Assembly (NCBI GenBank): GCA_028386065.3
Contig: JAKUCV010001512.1
Coordinates: 172,061-236,060, forward strand
DNA: 64,000 nucleotides
Source: Turnera subulata
Lineage: Eukaryota; Streptophyta; Magnoliopsida; Malpighiales; Passifloraceae
Direction of reading: 5' to 3'
Positions 45,839 to 58,697 of the stretch are shown here, in pieces. Both the position numbers and the translations under genes were made by a program. Each line of letters starts with the position of its first letter. Within the stretch, counting starts at the first letter, position 1. Below the pieces are notes generated by a model that made no database searches, was not told the DNA's origin, and was given only the letters and a program-made list of their open reading frames with translations.

Positions 45839-47939
45839 TCAGTTCTTCGTTACAGGCTCTGAATCTGGGAGGCTCCTTAACACCTGAGACAGAGAAACAC
45901 AGCTTTTGTCAGTGAAACATAAATAATCATTGCTGATTGTGCAAGAAGCCATTGCAATGCCCACAGAACAAGATTTAGTAGTGGTTGTAACCTGGTGGAG
46001 ATGCAAAGAAGCAAAAGCATCTGTTGCCGCATACTTTATTTGATCATTTGATAATGGATCAACTTCCCAGTTTCCAAGTCTGATTCTGTTCGGCTTGCTG
46101 AGCTGCAAACTTTCAGTAACTTAGAATTTCCTCATTCATAGCCAGAAAAACTCAGAAAATTTAAATGTCGTTTGCAGTTATTTATCATATGAATCAGTAG
46201 GTTTATTTTATAAGACCAGGAAAGCAATTACGGCTGACGAGAACGCACATCAATTAACGGTCATGGAAACGATAGATGTAGATGAACAAAGAAGTTGAGA
46301 AACATAAGAAGAGCAGAAGAGGTTAGAGGACAAGAGGCATAAAAGAAAGAAGGCTAACAGGATTTGTGTAAATAAACAAGAACGGCAACTGCATTCTTGG
46401 AATGGCTACGGCTGTTGTTCTTCGAATCTAAGCAAAGACACACCACTGCAGCAATGTCTGTAAATATATCACACAGAGTACCAAAACAGAATGGAATTCC
46501 CATTCTCATCCCCGTTCCAAGTGAAACCAAACATCGCCTCCAAATATCCTGAATATGGCCTCGATTGAGCCATAGAGGAAAATTTACACCGGATTACAAG
46601 TTAAGACTGGTAGTAGATGTTGTTTTAGCAAATTAGCATATCAATTGAGGTCATAGCTGCCAGTGTTTGAACTCACACTCACACAAATGATGGTACAGGC
46701 ACATGAGTAATACATTAAATACAGATCTGTTCACAAGAGAGAAGGGTACAAGAAATTCAGATGGAATGGCTACCTCTTTGTAGAGAAAAGTCTCAGACAG
46801 AGATTGAAGACCCCAAAATTTGGGTGGCTTGCCAAGCTTTTGATTCGCCAAAGAAGAAAGGTCCTCTACTGCTTTAACCGAGACATTATAATCTTTAAAA
46901 ACCTTACGGCAATCGCCTCCAATGCCAGCACCCACCTGTAAATATGTGAAAGCATTCCACAGTAACAAACAGCGCTGTCAAAAACCGACAACTCAAACAA
47001 ATAATTCGAAATTATTCACAATTTGCACAAAAACATATTGCTACTAGCCTTCACTAGTGTGGAATCCTCTAGAATAAGCTGCAGGCTCCGGGTGATCCCA
47101 GAATGAAAAATATGCATCACATGACAATTACACTTATCCGCACATATCTGCATAACAGCTGCCTTTCCCTGCGGAACTCCTGTACATTTTAGTTGAAATA
47201 AATTTCTCTCAAAATGGTAACGATAATAACCCAGCAATAGCTCTATTGAGTTAATTGGTATACATTTTTGCAAAATTATACTCCAGCTAAAATAGAACAA
47301 TTTCAAGAGGAAGTAATGAACAAACCTGCCCTGAATGTGGGCCTCCACTCAATATCGAACCCGATATACACTTGACGCATTCCATCCCTTTTGGCCTCTA
47401 GCTCCCGTAACAACTCCTTTGCAGCTTTTTCCACTTCCCAGACAGTTCTGCTATAGAAAATTTGACCAGTAAATTTCAGTGCAGGAAACCTCATTTTCAC
47501 ACTAGCTGCATCACAACAAACAAACACCCCCCAAGTCTAAGCCAAAATGGTAAAAATATTGATAGAGAGGAACAGACATTGGAGGATTCGGGTAAGCAGA
47601 AGGGTTACCTTCACAGGGTGACAGAGTGAACGTGCTAGAGAATAAGCCGAGGATGGAATTGGGCAACTTCCGGCGTGTGGGTTCCCGGTGATGGCCGCCG
47701 TCGTCGTCGGTTTTCAGGGAAGATGAGTGTCGTTTGTTTGCTGACGATGAGGTGGATTGAAATGTGGCTTCTATGGCGTCGATGACCTGGAGGTCTTGGT
47801 CGGACAAGGGTTGGTCGTCCTCCCAGTCGTCGTGGATTGAAGGTGAAGGGAATGTAGAGGAAGAAGAAGAGACGACGTCGGATTTGGTGAGTGCTGAATT
47901 GGTGGTGGTGGTGTAGGGGTCTTTGAGTTGGGGGTTCAT
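45839..47939 (-). CDS. WEX: Werner-syndrome-like 3'-5' exonuclease (six exons, 319 aa)
   Basis: Exons on the minus strand are 47939-47609, 47505-47326, 47179-47049, 46935-46774, 46102-45992 and 45883-45839, all in consistent phase for 319 aa. The N-terminus is acidic, Ser/Thr-rich and contains a DLQVIDAIEATF segment like AtWEX. The DEDDy exonuclease fold follows: motif I FDIEW (D161, E163), motif II IGGD (D222) and motif III YAATD (Y292, D296). The core matches the WRN exonuclease domain; no helicase is attached, as in other plants. The family removes nucleotides 3' to 5' and has been linked to DNA repair and to post-transcriptional silencing in Arabidopsis. Five introns are plain; intron 3 is inferred to use a GC donor (AAG|GC at 47049/47048). 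RAD50 lies divergently 1.6 kb away. Confidence 0.95.
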
Positions 47940-49507
47940 GGGCGAGTTTTTTTATTTTGGGTTTTTGAAAAGGCCGCTATTTTGGAAGCGAGGGAAGTTG
48001 CCGCCGCAGAAAGCGGGGAGTAGTGGAGGAATGGGCGGCGTTGGGGAGTTTTGGGGGGTGAAAGTTGAGATGCATATTTGAAGTCGGAGGAGATTGAATG
48101 GACCAAGCGTCGTCTGTGCAACGGATACTGTGCTAGTACATGAACCCACTGAAGTACAGAGCAGCCAATGCGGGCTTGGAATGCTTATTGGGGGCTTTTG
48201 GAAAACTCATCTGGACGCATAAATAGGCCTTAAAAAGGCCTGCATCTTCTTCCCTTTTCTTTATGAAGCCTGCATGTGTTGGTGGATGCGCATCGGGTCC
48301 ATCGGGTCGTGACTTATCCGGGTAAAAATTGGTCAAACCATGATTCAACCGGAAATCTACAAATGAAACTTCAAAAGTCAATCTGGGTTCAATTAACCGA
48401 ATCCTGGTTTAATAACGCTGGCAACAATAACCCACCACCCACCACTCACCACTCGTGATGGCGACAACTCGTTCTACCACTTCACTTTGAGAAATTCTAT
48501 GGTGCTCACTGCGTACCAAGTCATATCTACTTGGTACGCAGTGAACACCATAGAATTTCTCCTTCACTCTAATAACTCGGCCCGGCTTGGCGGCAATATA
48601 GACATGGAATTATTAAGGGTTCAAATTGGCGTTTATCCTTTAAAAATATGTTGGTTTCATGATATTGTTGATAGGGTGGTCTAAGACAAAAATTGGAATC
48701 TATGACTAAAGACAGGGTCTAAAAATTAGAAGGTTTGAAGACATGTTTTATTGTTTTATCTAAATGAAATCCAAATAGAGCTAATGACAATGCAATATAT
48801 AGCTGACTAGACTCCTACCTTACAACTTACAAGCATATAATCGATACAAATTCAGACCTAGGATTACCAGGCTTAGTTATTGTTCAACACTCTCCCTCCA
48901 TAATTCTCTCATACTCTAATACTCTAATAAAATTGGACCATGATTCTTTCGAGCCATATCAATCATCATGAAAAGTTGAAATGGATTACTCATAAGAAAA
49001 AAGTATGTACTCACTCTATACACACAATATACAAATCAAAACAAATTGATTGTTTAGAGAACAAACTTTGCTAAGTGCCAATAACCCATCACCATTTCTT
49101 TTGTCACTTAGCTCCTCTCGCTCGCTAAATCATTGACACGTCACTACAGTGCTAGTGCATGACATGTCGGTTAAAACGATAGTAGAACAAGAGACAGCAC
49201 GACAAGTCATTTGTGAACCCACAAAAACCCCGTTCCCTCCCAATTTTTAATGGGCCCAAGGCCACTGCTGCCGGGAGCGACTCATTTGAGTCATTTCTTC
49301 TCTACTCTTTATTTTTTAATTTTTTTTGAGTAGAATCTCTACTAGTATTTCAATTTTCCTCTCCCTGCTCATCGTACCAAGCAAGCGAGTAGCCCTCGCT
49401 ACTCCCCCATTCAACTTCCCGCCTCCGATTAAGCTTCCATGCCTGTACGTACACTCCACCGCCACCGTTAGCTATCATAACCGCCAAACATATACCAAAC
49501 AGCGAAG
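47940..49507. other. Shared upstream region between divergent WEX and RAD50
   Basis: A 1.57-kb head-to-head intergenic region that must hold both promoters. The only structured feature seen is the foldback element at 48489-48561. Confidence 0.6.
48489..48561. mobile_element. 73-bp foldback (MULE-like miniature) element with 9-bp TSD
   Basis: Inverted arms of 33 bp (48489-48521 and 48529-48561) differ at one base and are separated by the 7-base loop CATATCT. Arms begin GAGAAATTCTATGGTG. The flanks CTTCACTTT (48480-48488) and CTTCACTCT (48562-48570) match at 8 of 9 bases, consistent with a Mutator-type 9-bp target duplication. The element is all inverted repeat with no internal sequence. If transcribed it would form a long hairpin RNA. 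Confidence 0.75.
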
Positions 49508-49671
49508 ATGAGTACGGTGGACAAGATGCTGATTAAAGGTATCCGGAGCTTCGACCCGGAGAACAAACACGTCATCACCTTCTTCAAACCCCTCACCCTC
49601 ATCGTCGGCCCCAACGGCGCCGGCAAAACTGTAAACCACTTCTTCACTCCGTCCCCTTCCCCGAGGGTTTT

Positions 49672-49706
<35 letters not shown>

Positions 49707-52700
49707 ACTTTTTGCTTTATTTTTCTTTCCGTTTTTAATTTTTGTTTGGTTCGCTTTGTTCTACTACAGACTATAATAGAGTGCTTGAAGCTCTCCTGCA
49801 CCGGAGAGTTGCCGCCTAACGCCAGGTCTGGCCACAGCTTCATTCATGATCCCAAGGTAAGCGCCATTTATCCTTTAACCAGAAGAAGAAGAAGAAGAAG
49901 AAGACTAATCGATTTTGTCATTTCTAAATTTTGTTTTTTCTTTTGAAAAATAAGGTTGCAGGTGAAACGGAAACGAAGGGGCAAATTAAGCTGCGATTCA
50001 AGACCGCAGCGGGGAAGGATGTGGTGTGCATTAGGTCATTCCAGCTCACGCAGAAGGCTTCGAAAATGGAGTACAAGGCAATCGAGAGCGTGCTCCAAAC
50101 CATAAATCCACACACTGGAGAGGTACGCTTTCGCTCTATTGCTTTTTTTTTTTTTAAAAAAATTATTCTTCGTTTGGTTTTGAATTTCTGTTCGTTTTGT
50201 GTTCATACTTTTTAAATATTGTTTCTGTTTTATGGTTGAAAATTGCAGAAAGTTTGTCTTAGCTATAGATGTGCTGACATGGACCGAGAAATTCCTGCTT
50301 TAATGGGCGTCTCGAAGGCGATTCTGGAGAATGTTATATTCGTCCACCAAGACGAGGCTAACTGGCCACTGCAGGATCCATCTACGTTGAAAAAAAAGTT
50401 TGATGATATCTTCTCTGCTACTAGGTATTCAACACATTCCTTTTCTGCTGTATTCAGTTTATTATTTGACCGTTGAATTTTATTCTTTTTGCATTTTATA
50501 GCAGTCAATTGTGCTAATATTTTGTCCTTCCCCTGAGAGATTAGTGAATTATGGAGCCTATTGTTTTTTGTGAGAGCAGATATACAAAGGCATTGGAAGT
50601 GATTAAAAAACTCCACAAGGAGCAGGCCCAAGAGATAAAGACTTTCAAACTGAAATTAGAGAATCTTCAGACATTGAAGGATGCTGCTTACAAGGTTTTT
50701 TTGTTTTCCGACGTTTTCCTTTCTACTAGTTCCAGAGCTGTTTGGATTCCGAAAAACAGCACATGGAGTTTTAATGATGTCAATTTTTGGCTGTACAGCT
50801 TCGGGAAAATGTGTCTCAAGATCAAGAAAAGACAGAATCACTGAAAGTCCAAATGCAGGAGTTAGAAACTTCCATTGAGAATGTGGATGCCAAGATTCAT
50901 CACACGGAAACCACTCTGAAAGATTTGAGGAAATTGCAAGACCAGATATCAATCAAAACTGCCCAAAGAAGCACTTTGTACAGGGAGCAGCAGAAACAAT
51001 ATTCAGCTCTTGCTGAGGAGAATGAAGGTTTGCAGTACATGGAAAGAGTGAAATCATTGTCTTGCATCTCTTTCTTTTTGTGCATGCATGTAACAGTGCA
51101 ACCATTTTCTTGTTTACTGGTTGTAGATGCTGCACTCTCTGAATCATTTCACAGTTCTTTGTTAATTTGTAATGGCTTCTTTTCTTCACCTTGTCCAGAC
51201 ACTGATGAAGAACTGCGGGAGTGGAAAACCAAGTTTGACGACAAAATAGCAATTTTGGAATCTAATATTAGCAAGTTGGAGAGAGAAATGAATGACATGG
51301 AGACAAAAAGTTCTTTTCTTAAGCAGAGGAATAATGAGTACATCCGAGAGATTACCAGGCTCCAAACAGAAGCGGAAGTAAGATTGCTACTTAAGTCAAA
51401 TTTTGGTTTTCTGATAGTTTCTAATGAAGGAGGAATACTGATCAACTCCTATACTTTGAAAACTAGGCTCACTTGTCCTTGAAAAATGAGAGAGATTCTA
51501 CCATCCAAAAACTCTGTGCAAGGTACAATTTGGGAACTCTTCCAAACACCCCATTCAATGATGATCTCGCTTCCAACCTCACAAATCGATTAAAATCAAG
51601 GTTTAAGGATCTTGATAAGGATTTACAAGATAAAAAGGTCTCCCTCCCTCCCTCCCTCCCTCTCTCTTTTCTCTCACCCTTTGCTAGATATGTGTATTAC
51701 ATGCATTGCCTGCATCACTTTTATTTGCGAAGAGTGTTCTTTCTTGTAAAAGCTTTTAATTATTGTTGTTTCAGACTTCAAATGATGTTGAGGTTAAGGC
51801 AGCAGAGACTCGCTATTGGGATGCAAATAACCGTTGGAAAAATACTGAAGCTCAACAGCAGGCTAAACTGGTGATAAAGGTGCATGCATTCCTAAGCTGC
51901 ATAATGTTTATTGTAGTTCCAGTTCCTTCAGGTTTCATGATTGACTAATACTTTTGTGCTGTTTTGCAGGATGGAATTTTGACTCGCATTAGGGAGAAGG
52001 AAAGAGAGCATGCTTCATATGAGGAACAAGTTTCACACGTGAATGTATCTCGCATTGATGAGAAAGAAAAGACCATGGTGAGGGTGCCCCTGCAAAGTTT
52101 CTTTGTCAGCTTTCAGGACCTTACATACTGAATAAAGTTGATCTGATCCATCATCTAACTAAGCTTGCTAATGTTGAAACGGACAATTATTTAAAGAAAA
52201 AGCTTCTCATGCTCTGCAGCAAATTGAGGTTGAGAGAAAGACCAACCAACTTGCGGAAAGAGAGTTTGAATCAATTATACGCCAAAAGCAAAACGAGGTA
52301 TTCGGCATAGAGCAACAGATTAAGTCACTTAATCGTGAGAGAGACATCTTGGCTGGTGATTCTGAGGACAGAGTGAAGCTTTCTCTGAAGAAGACAGAAT
52401 TGGAGAATCATAGGAAGAAACACAAGAAACTGTAAGACCTTTTCTTGCCCTATTAGCCTGCACTATCTACATCATGTCTTTTCTCTCTTTCGCTAAGCCA
52501 ATTGGTTCTTTGTTTTTTTCTCTCTAGAATAGATGAATACAAGGATAAAATACGAGGAGTGCTAAAAGGGAGGCTTCCTCCTGATAAAGATTTAAAGAAG
52601 GAAATTACTCAAGCTCTAAGGTATGCCTACCTTCTAAATTTGGTTTTATCTTAAGATTTGACTCCTCTACAGGCTCTTTGTCTTTTCTTTGTTTCCTTTG

Positions 52701-55700
52701 AATTCAATTTTCCGGCAAATAGTACTTAATCCTTATCTTTATGTTTTTATGAGGCTTTTGCTATCTGCTCAAATGGCCTCGGCACTTGTGATAGCATGAC
52801 TTTGTTTAGTTGGTTAAAAAGTGCATATATAAATTGAGTTGTTGTGAAAGTTATATTTTGTGTTCTCGTTGCTGCTCTTCGAAAGTTGTATAAGTGCATT
52901 CTTTATTCACTATCTTAAATAATTTGATGTTGCTCCTGATACAGGGCTATTGGAGCGGAGTTTGATGATCTGAATTTGAAATCTCGTGAATCTGAGAAGG
53001 AAGTAAATCTTTTGCAGATGAAGATAGAAGAAGCCAACAATAACCTCTCCAAACTTCGCAAGGATATGGATTGTGAGTATTTTGTTTCAGAGCTTAAATG
53101 TGCTAGAAAGTCTTAACACGACGGTTCTGAAGTAGTAGAATGCTAATATGTTCTTGTTTTGCGCTGCTTTTACTCTGTGAACGGATCTGATTTTCATCAA
53201 TCTAACAAAGAAGTTATTACTGATATGAATAGATATAATTGCCATTCTTCATTTTCCCATCTACCTGTTATTCATTTGTTGTGTATAATGCAGCTCGGAG
53301 GACATATATTGAAAACAAACTCCAGAATTTGGATCAACATTCGTCCAGCATTGAGGCTTATCTCAAAGTCTTGGAGATAGCTAAGGAGAAAAAAGATGTG
53401 CAGAAAAGGTTACAGTGTTTTACTTGTTTCTTCACATAAACATATCTGTATGACCTATCAGGCAGTTGTTTTTCTAAAATCATTGGCTTCGGAGGGCCTG
53501 ATGGTGTAAACGGTTTACCTGCAGCAAATACAATATTGCAGATGGTATGCGGCAGATGTTTGATCCTTTTGAAAGAGTTGCCCGTGCCCATCATATGTGC
53601 CCCTGCTGTGAGCGCCCTTTCTCGGCTGAAGAGGAAGATGATTTTGTAAAAAAGGTATGCAGCATTGAGCTTGTCACTGATTAGCTCAGCAGTCACTACT
53701 AATGGTAATCAATTATTTTGGGGACACTATGCTCTAGTATTTGTTAGCACTAATCTTATTATCATGGTGCTGATCACGGATAAGAAATTTATCTTCTATT
53801 CAGTTTTTTTATTGATATTTCAACTTAACTTCTGAACATTTGGTTTGGAATCTTTGCGTTGATTATAGCAAATTATGATAATTTTAGTGCTTATAATCTA
53901 ATTGGTTGTTTTCAGTGAATACATGCGTACAGATTTAAGGTACATAGTCTAATTTAATTTATTTCTAGACACATGCAGAATTTTTTATATATCATGGATA
54001 TGCTGATTGCTTGTGCAGCAAAGGGTGAAGGCTGCAAGTTCTGCTGAGCACATGAAAACGTTGGCAGCGGAATCCTCAAATGCAGACTCTTTCTTTCAGC
54101 AGCTGGACAAGCTCCGAATGTTCTATGAAGAATACATCAAAATTGGAAAGGAAATTCCTCTTGCCGAGAAAAACTTGCAAGAGCTCTCTGAAGAGCTGGA
54201 TGAAAAATCTCAAGCACTTGATGATGTAAGTCTTTGGATGAAATCTAGCTCTGTGGTAACTAGACTCTATATTCTGCTGACTTGATTGTGGGTGGGCTAA
54301 ACAATATATTCCTTAATTACTAGGTTGTATTTTGTTCTATAGTTTGCTCATTGTCGCTCCGTATTTATATGGTCCCGGGGCTGTGCAATATACAAAGATA
54401 TCTATGAAGTGCCTTCAGAGTCAAGGTTTTACTGTGGTTCTACAATTACCACTTGATGTGGTATCAAACTGCATGTTTATTTGTTGGTCTTATGACTATT
54501 TAGTTATGAGTTATGACCAATTAAGACGAGTGTTGATCGTAGGTGCTGGGCGTTTTAGCTCAAATAAAGGCCGACAAGGATTCAGTTGAGGTCTTGGTGC
54601 AACGTGTTGATACTGCTGATATGCTTTTCCAAGAAATTCAGACTTGGGAGAAGCAAGTTGACGATTTGGAGTATAAGCTTGATTTTCGTGGGCATGGTGT
54701 CAGGTCAATGGAGGAAATTCAAATGGAGCTTAGTACTCTGCAGAGCACAAAGTAGACCTACTCATCCTTATTTAAATTGATTTTTCCTTTTCCGCTTTCT
54801 TTGTGAAGGATTTGCTTCTCTTATTTTTTGGCTTGATTTCTGGTCTGTTGCTTCTCATTCTTCTTTCAATCTGTGTTGGCATCGCGCAACCAGGGATGTT
54901 TTGCAGAATGATGTGGAGAAATTAAGGGATGAACAAAGGTACATGGAGAATGATTTATCAAATCTTCAAATTCGGTGGCATGCTCTAAGGGAGGAGAAAG
55001 TGACAGCAGCTAACTTGTTGCGTGATGTTAAAAAGGCAGAAGAAGAACTAGAACGCCTGATTGAGGAAAAAAATCAAGTTGCGCTTGATGAGAAGGTAAT
55101 CTTACAAACCAGTTGACTAGTGATGCTCTTTTCTTTTGTTGATTATTCCATCTGTATTTTTTTGATGCTAAATCGAGTCCATCTGTATAACATGCCAGTG
55201 ATAATAGGTTGCATTTGGTGCACTATCCGTTGAATGTATAGTCCATGGCTTGCAAAATATGAAATTCTTTTCATCTCTTTGTCAATGAATGAAGCCTCTC
55301 CATTATTTTTTGTATGAACTAAATTTACACATTCCACTAAATTTAAGTTCCAGTTTATACATCAGGGCAGTGCCCTGACAATCTTATTGCTAGTGTTTGA
55401 ACATTGATGGTCCATGAATTCTTCTTGAACACCCCCTACTATGTTTTCTTGCTTATGAGAGTGTTCTTTGTGGTACCCTTGCAGGATTTATCAGATGCTC
55501 TTGGCCCTTTGGCTGAGGAGAAAGAAAAGGTATACCGTGACCACAGTGATTTGAAGGCCAAACTTGAGCGGGAATATGACGAACAGAAGAAACAACTGGA
55601 TAACTATCAGAGGGAAGTTGATGAACTGCTTAGAATCGTTTCTAAAATTAAAGAGTAAGTTTTGTACAATAGAAGATCAAGTATGATATCTTGTTATTCA

Positions 55701-58697
55701 ATCTGTTGTCTTCATCAATTTTGTTCTGCCAGGTATAACAATTCAAAGAAAGATCAGAAATTGAAAGAGATGCAGGAAAAGCTGTCTCTATCTGAGTCTC
55801 AACTTCAAACCTGTGATACTAGGAAGCAGGAAATTGTAGCTGAACTCAATAAGAGTAAACAAGCGATCCTAAACCAAGATAACCTTCGGAGAAATATCGA
55901 GGATAACTTGAATTACAGGAAAACGAAAGCTGAAGTGGATGAGCTCACACGTGAGATTGAGTCATTGGAAGAGAAAATACTAAATATTGGTGGAATTTCT
56001 GCATTTGAAGCTGAAAATGTAAAGCTCGCTCTAGAAAGAGAGAGACTTCTTTCAGAGGTACGTCTAGATAAATTAAAGTTCATGCATCATGTCTGGCTGC
56101 CAATTCTCAAATAATTGTCTTCTTGGAAAAATTTATGTTTTTGAATCATATTTTTCTGGAACTTGATCATCATTTACCGTGATGGCAATAACAGAATGCC
56201 GATTTTGTAAAATAATGCTGACTCAGTCTATAATCTAAAATGATTGGCAAGCTTTCTAAAGATGCAAGATGTTTACTTTCATTGACTTGGAAATGCAGAA
56301 TTCCTAGGTTTCTCCTTGACTAATTATGAAGTGTACAGTCACAACTGATATTTTCAAGAAAAATAATGAGTGGCTGATATGGAAAAGTCTTCATTTACTT
56401 GTTCTGAAAACAGTTGAACAGGTTACGTGGAACAATGTCTGTTTACCAGAATAATATTTCGAAGAACAAGATTGAACTTAAACAGGCACAATACAAAGAC
56501 ATTGATAAGCGGTACTTCGACCAGCTGATCCAGCTAAAGGTGGGACAATCCTGATTGCGTGATTGTGTTCTCGTTTATTACTTTTCCTTTGGGATTCTAA
56601 CTTGAGCTTTTTTCAGACAACTGAAATGGCAAACAAGGACCTTGACAGATATTATAATGCGCTTGACAAGTGAGTAAAATAACCAAGTTTTGGAAGTTCT
56701 GTTTTCTTTTTGTTCCTTTTGTACCTCTTTTATATTTTGATGTATTTAGCACTTTTATTGTTTTACATTTCTATTTGGGGCCATTCGGTAGGGAAAAACC
56801 ATTTTACTGGTATTGATATTTCATATTTCCAATAATATCCTATTTCTGCAGATGACCAAAGCTTGAACTTTGAATTCATAGGGTATCACATCTTTCTTCT
56901 CTACCTTGGCTCTTATATCCAGAATTTACTTTTAAAAATGAGAAGAACCAGCTAAATATTTTTTCTTGTAAATAATCAAATAATTAATGGGTGAAATTTC
57001 AGAAACTCACTGCCTCAAGATCTTTTCTGCTTATACCGCCCATTTAATATAGCTTAAAAGCATGTGCCTTCACATCAACAAGTCTGTGTTCTAGGCTTCT
57101 TGCAAAATGCAAATTTGTTATTCAGTTGACCTGTCTGAAAATCAATGCCTTTCTGAGAGCTTCCTGTGCCTATTCTGTTCTCCATCTAACAAATGGTTGA
57201 AATTGCGCCCTTACTATCAGATTTACATACCATGAACTTAATAATTGATATTTTTCCTCTGCCTGATAATAGCTTTTTTGCTTTCTTTTTCTTGTTAGTA
57301 TCATGACAGTTCTTAACATTGTCTCATAATTTTAGAGCACTCATGCGGTTCCACACAATGAAAATGGAAGAAATTAACAAAATCATTAGGGAACTGTGGC
57401 AACAAACATACAGAGGGCAGGATATCGATTATATCAGTATACATTCAGATTCTGATGGGGCTGGAACTCGTTCTTACAGCTACAAGGTAGAGATTAAGTA
57501 TCTGTAAACACCATGATTGCTTCCCTCAGCAGTTTCCTGTCTCAGATAACATGCCCATTTTGCATTGCATTCAATCCAGGTTCTCATGCAGACAGGTGAT
57601 ACAGAGTTAGAAATGAGAGGAAGGTGTAGCGCTGGTCAGAAAGTAAGTCACAGTTGAATTCCACTCCTATTTTGTTTTAATTTTTGTAAGACGTTCATCA
57701 GATGGATTTGTCGCAGTCCATTAGCCAATCTCTATGATCTTGAAAACCAAGTCCTGGGCAAATTCTGGTTATCAAAGTTGTTTTGTGACTTTCGTCTTTA
57801 GGCAATTTGATCCTGGAGTTAAATTGTACACCTTGTTTGCCCATTTTATGCTTAAAAACTTGGAAGTACACTTTACATATTTTAGCTGTGACCATCAGTT
57901 TTCTAGCAATTAATCCCAGCTTGTTTTCTGGTAAATTTTAAATATGTTTATACCTTCTTTGATATCCAGACAAGATTTTACAGCGAAGGTTTTCTTCTTC
58001 CCTTTTCTTTAGTTTGTGGACAAAGAAAACCAACATTTTATTTTAATTATTATTCTGTTCTCAGGTGCTGGCTTCTCTCATTATTCGGCTGGCTTTAGCT
58101 GAGACATTTTGCCTCAATTGTGGAATACTAGCGTTAGATGAACCCACAACAAATCTTGATGCCCCAAATGCAGAGAGTCTTGCTGCGGCTCTTCTTAGGT
58201 ATGATAGGCTGCTATATTCATTTAACACGATATGGGATGATTTAAGTGATGGATTTTACAATATTCGCTGTCAGATTTCCCTTTACCTCACTTGCTCTTG
58301 CGTGAAACCTACTTAGCCAGGATAGTAAATGCCATTTACCCTTCACATGGAGGGTATTTACCTCTTATTCCATTTTGTGTAGAATTATGGAGGATCGGAA
58401 GGGTCAGGAGAATTTTCAGCTGATTGTAATCACACATGATGAGCGTTTTGCTCAACTGATTGGTCAGCGGCAGCATGCAGAAAAATATTATCGAGTCACA
58501 AAGGATGATCAGTAAGCTCGCCCTTTTCATATCTCATATTTGTACTCGCTAGCTCCGTGCTTCACAAATTCTATTGTATGAACTAACTGGTTACCTCCCC
58601 TCCTTTTTCTTTTCTTTTCTTTTCTTTTTTTAATCACGATTTCCTCTCCTTTTTCAGTCAGCACAGCATAATTGAAGCCCAAGAGATTTTTGATTGA
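49508..58697 (+). CDS. RAD50: RAD50 DNA double-strand-break repair ATPase (27 exons, 1315 aa)
   Basis: I resolved 27 exons with GT-AG borders and consistent phase: 49508-49630, 49770-49856, 49955-50122, 50249-50424, 50580-50694, 50799-51027, 51199-51377, 51467-51637, 51775-51879, 51970-52077, 52220-52431, 52528-52620, 52945-53072, 53294-53408, 53525-53654, 54019-54225, 54543-54751, 54894-55095, 55485-55654, 55733-56057, 56414-56539, 56617-56669, 57336-57486, 57580-57642, 58065-58198, 58383-58511, 58658-58697. The 1315-aa product matches the known plant size (about 1316). Walker A GPNGAGKT is at 34-41 and VHQDE marks the Q-loop region. Two long coiled-coil arms surround the zinc hook CPCC (695-698). 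Signature GRCSAGQK is at 1208-1215, Walker B ILALDE at 1236-1241 and ITHD with H1278. RAD50 forms the nuclear MRE11-RAD50-NBS1 complex, which tethers and processes DNA ends. No disabling change was seen. Confidence 0.98.
49674..49703. repeat. (TA)n microsatellite in RAD50 intron 1
   Basis: About 15 TA units within intron 1, a likely length-polymorphic site. Confidence 0.9.
49881..49903. repeat. (GAA)n microsatellite in RAD50 intron 2
   Basis: About seven AGA/GAA units shortly before exon 3. Confidence 0.9.
51640..51668. repeat. (CCCT)n tract in RAD50 intron 8
   Basis: About five TCCC units passing into CT-rich DNA immediately after the donor of exon 8. Homopurine on the other strand. Confidence 0.85.
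55147..55188. mobile_element. Tail-only retroposon insertion in RAD50 intron 18 (11-bp TSD)
   Basis: TCCATCTGTAT is perfectly duplicated at 55147-55157 and 55178-55188. The 20-base insert is a T6 run followed by GATGCTAAATCGAG. Confidence 0.65.
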
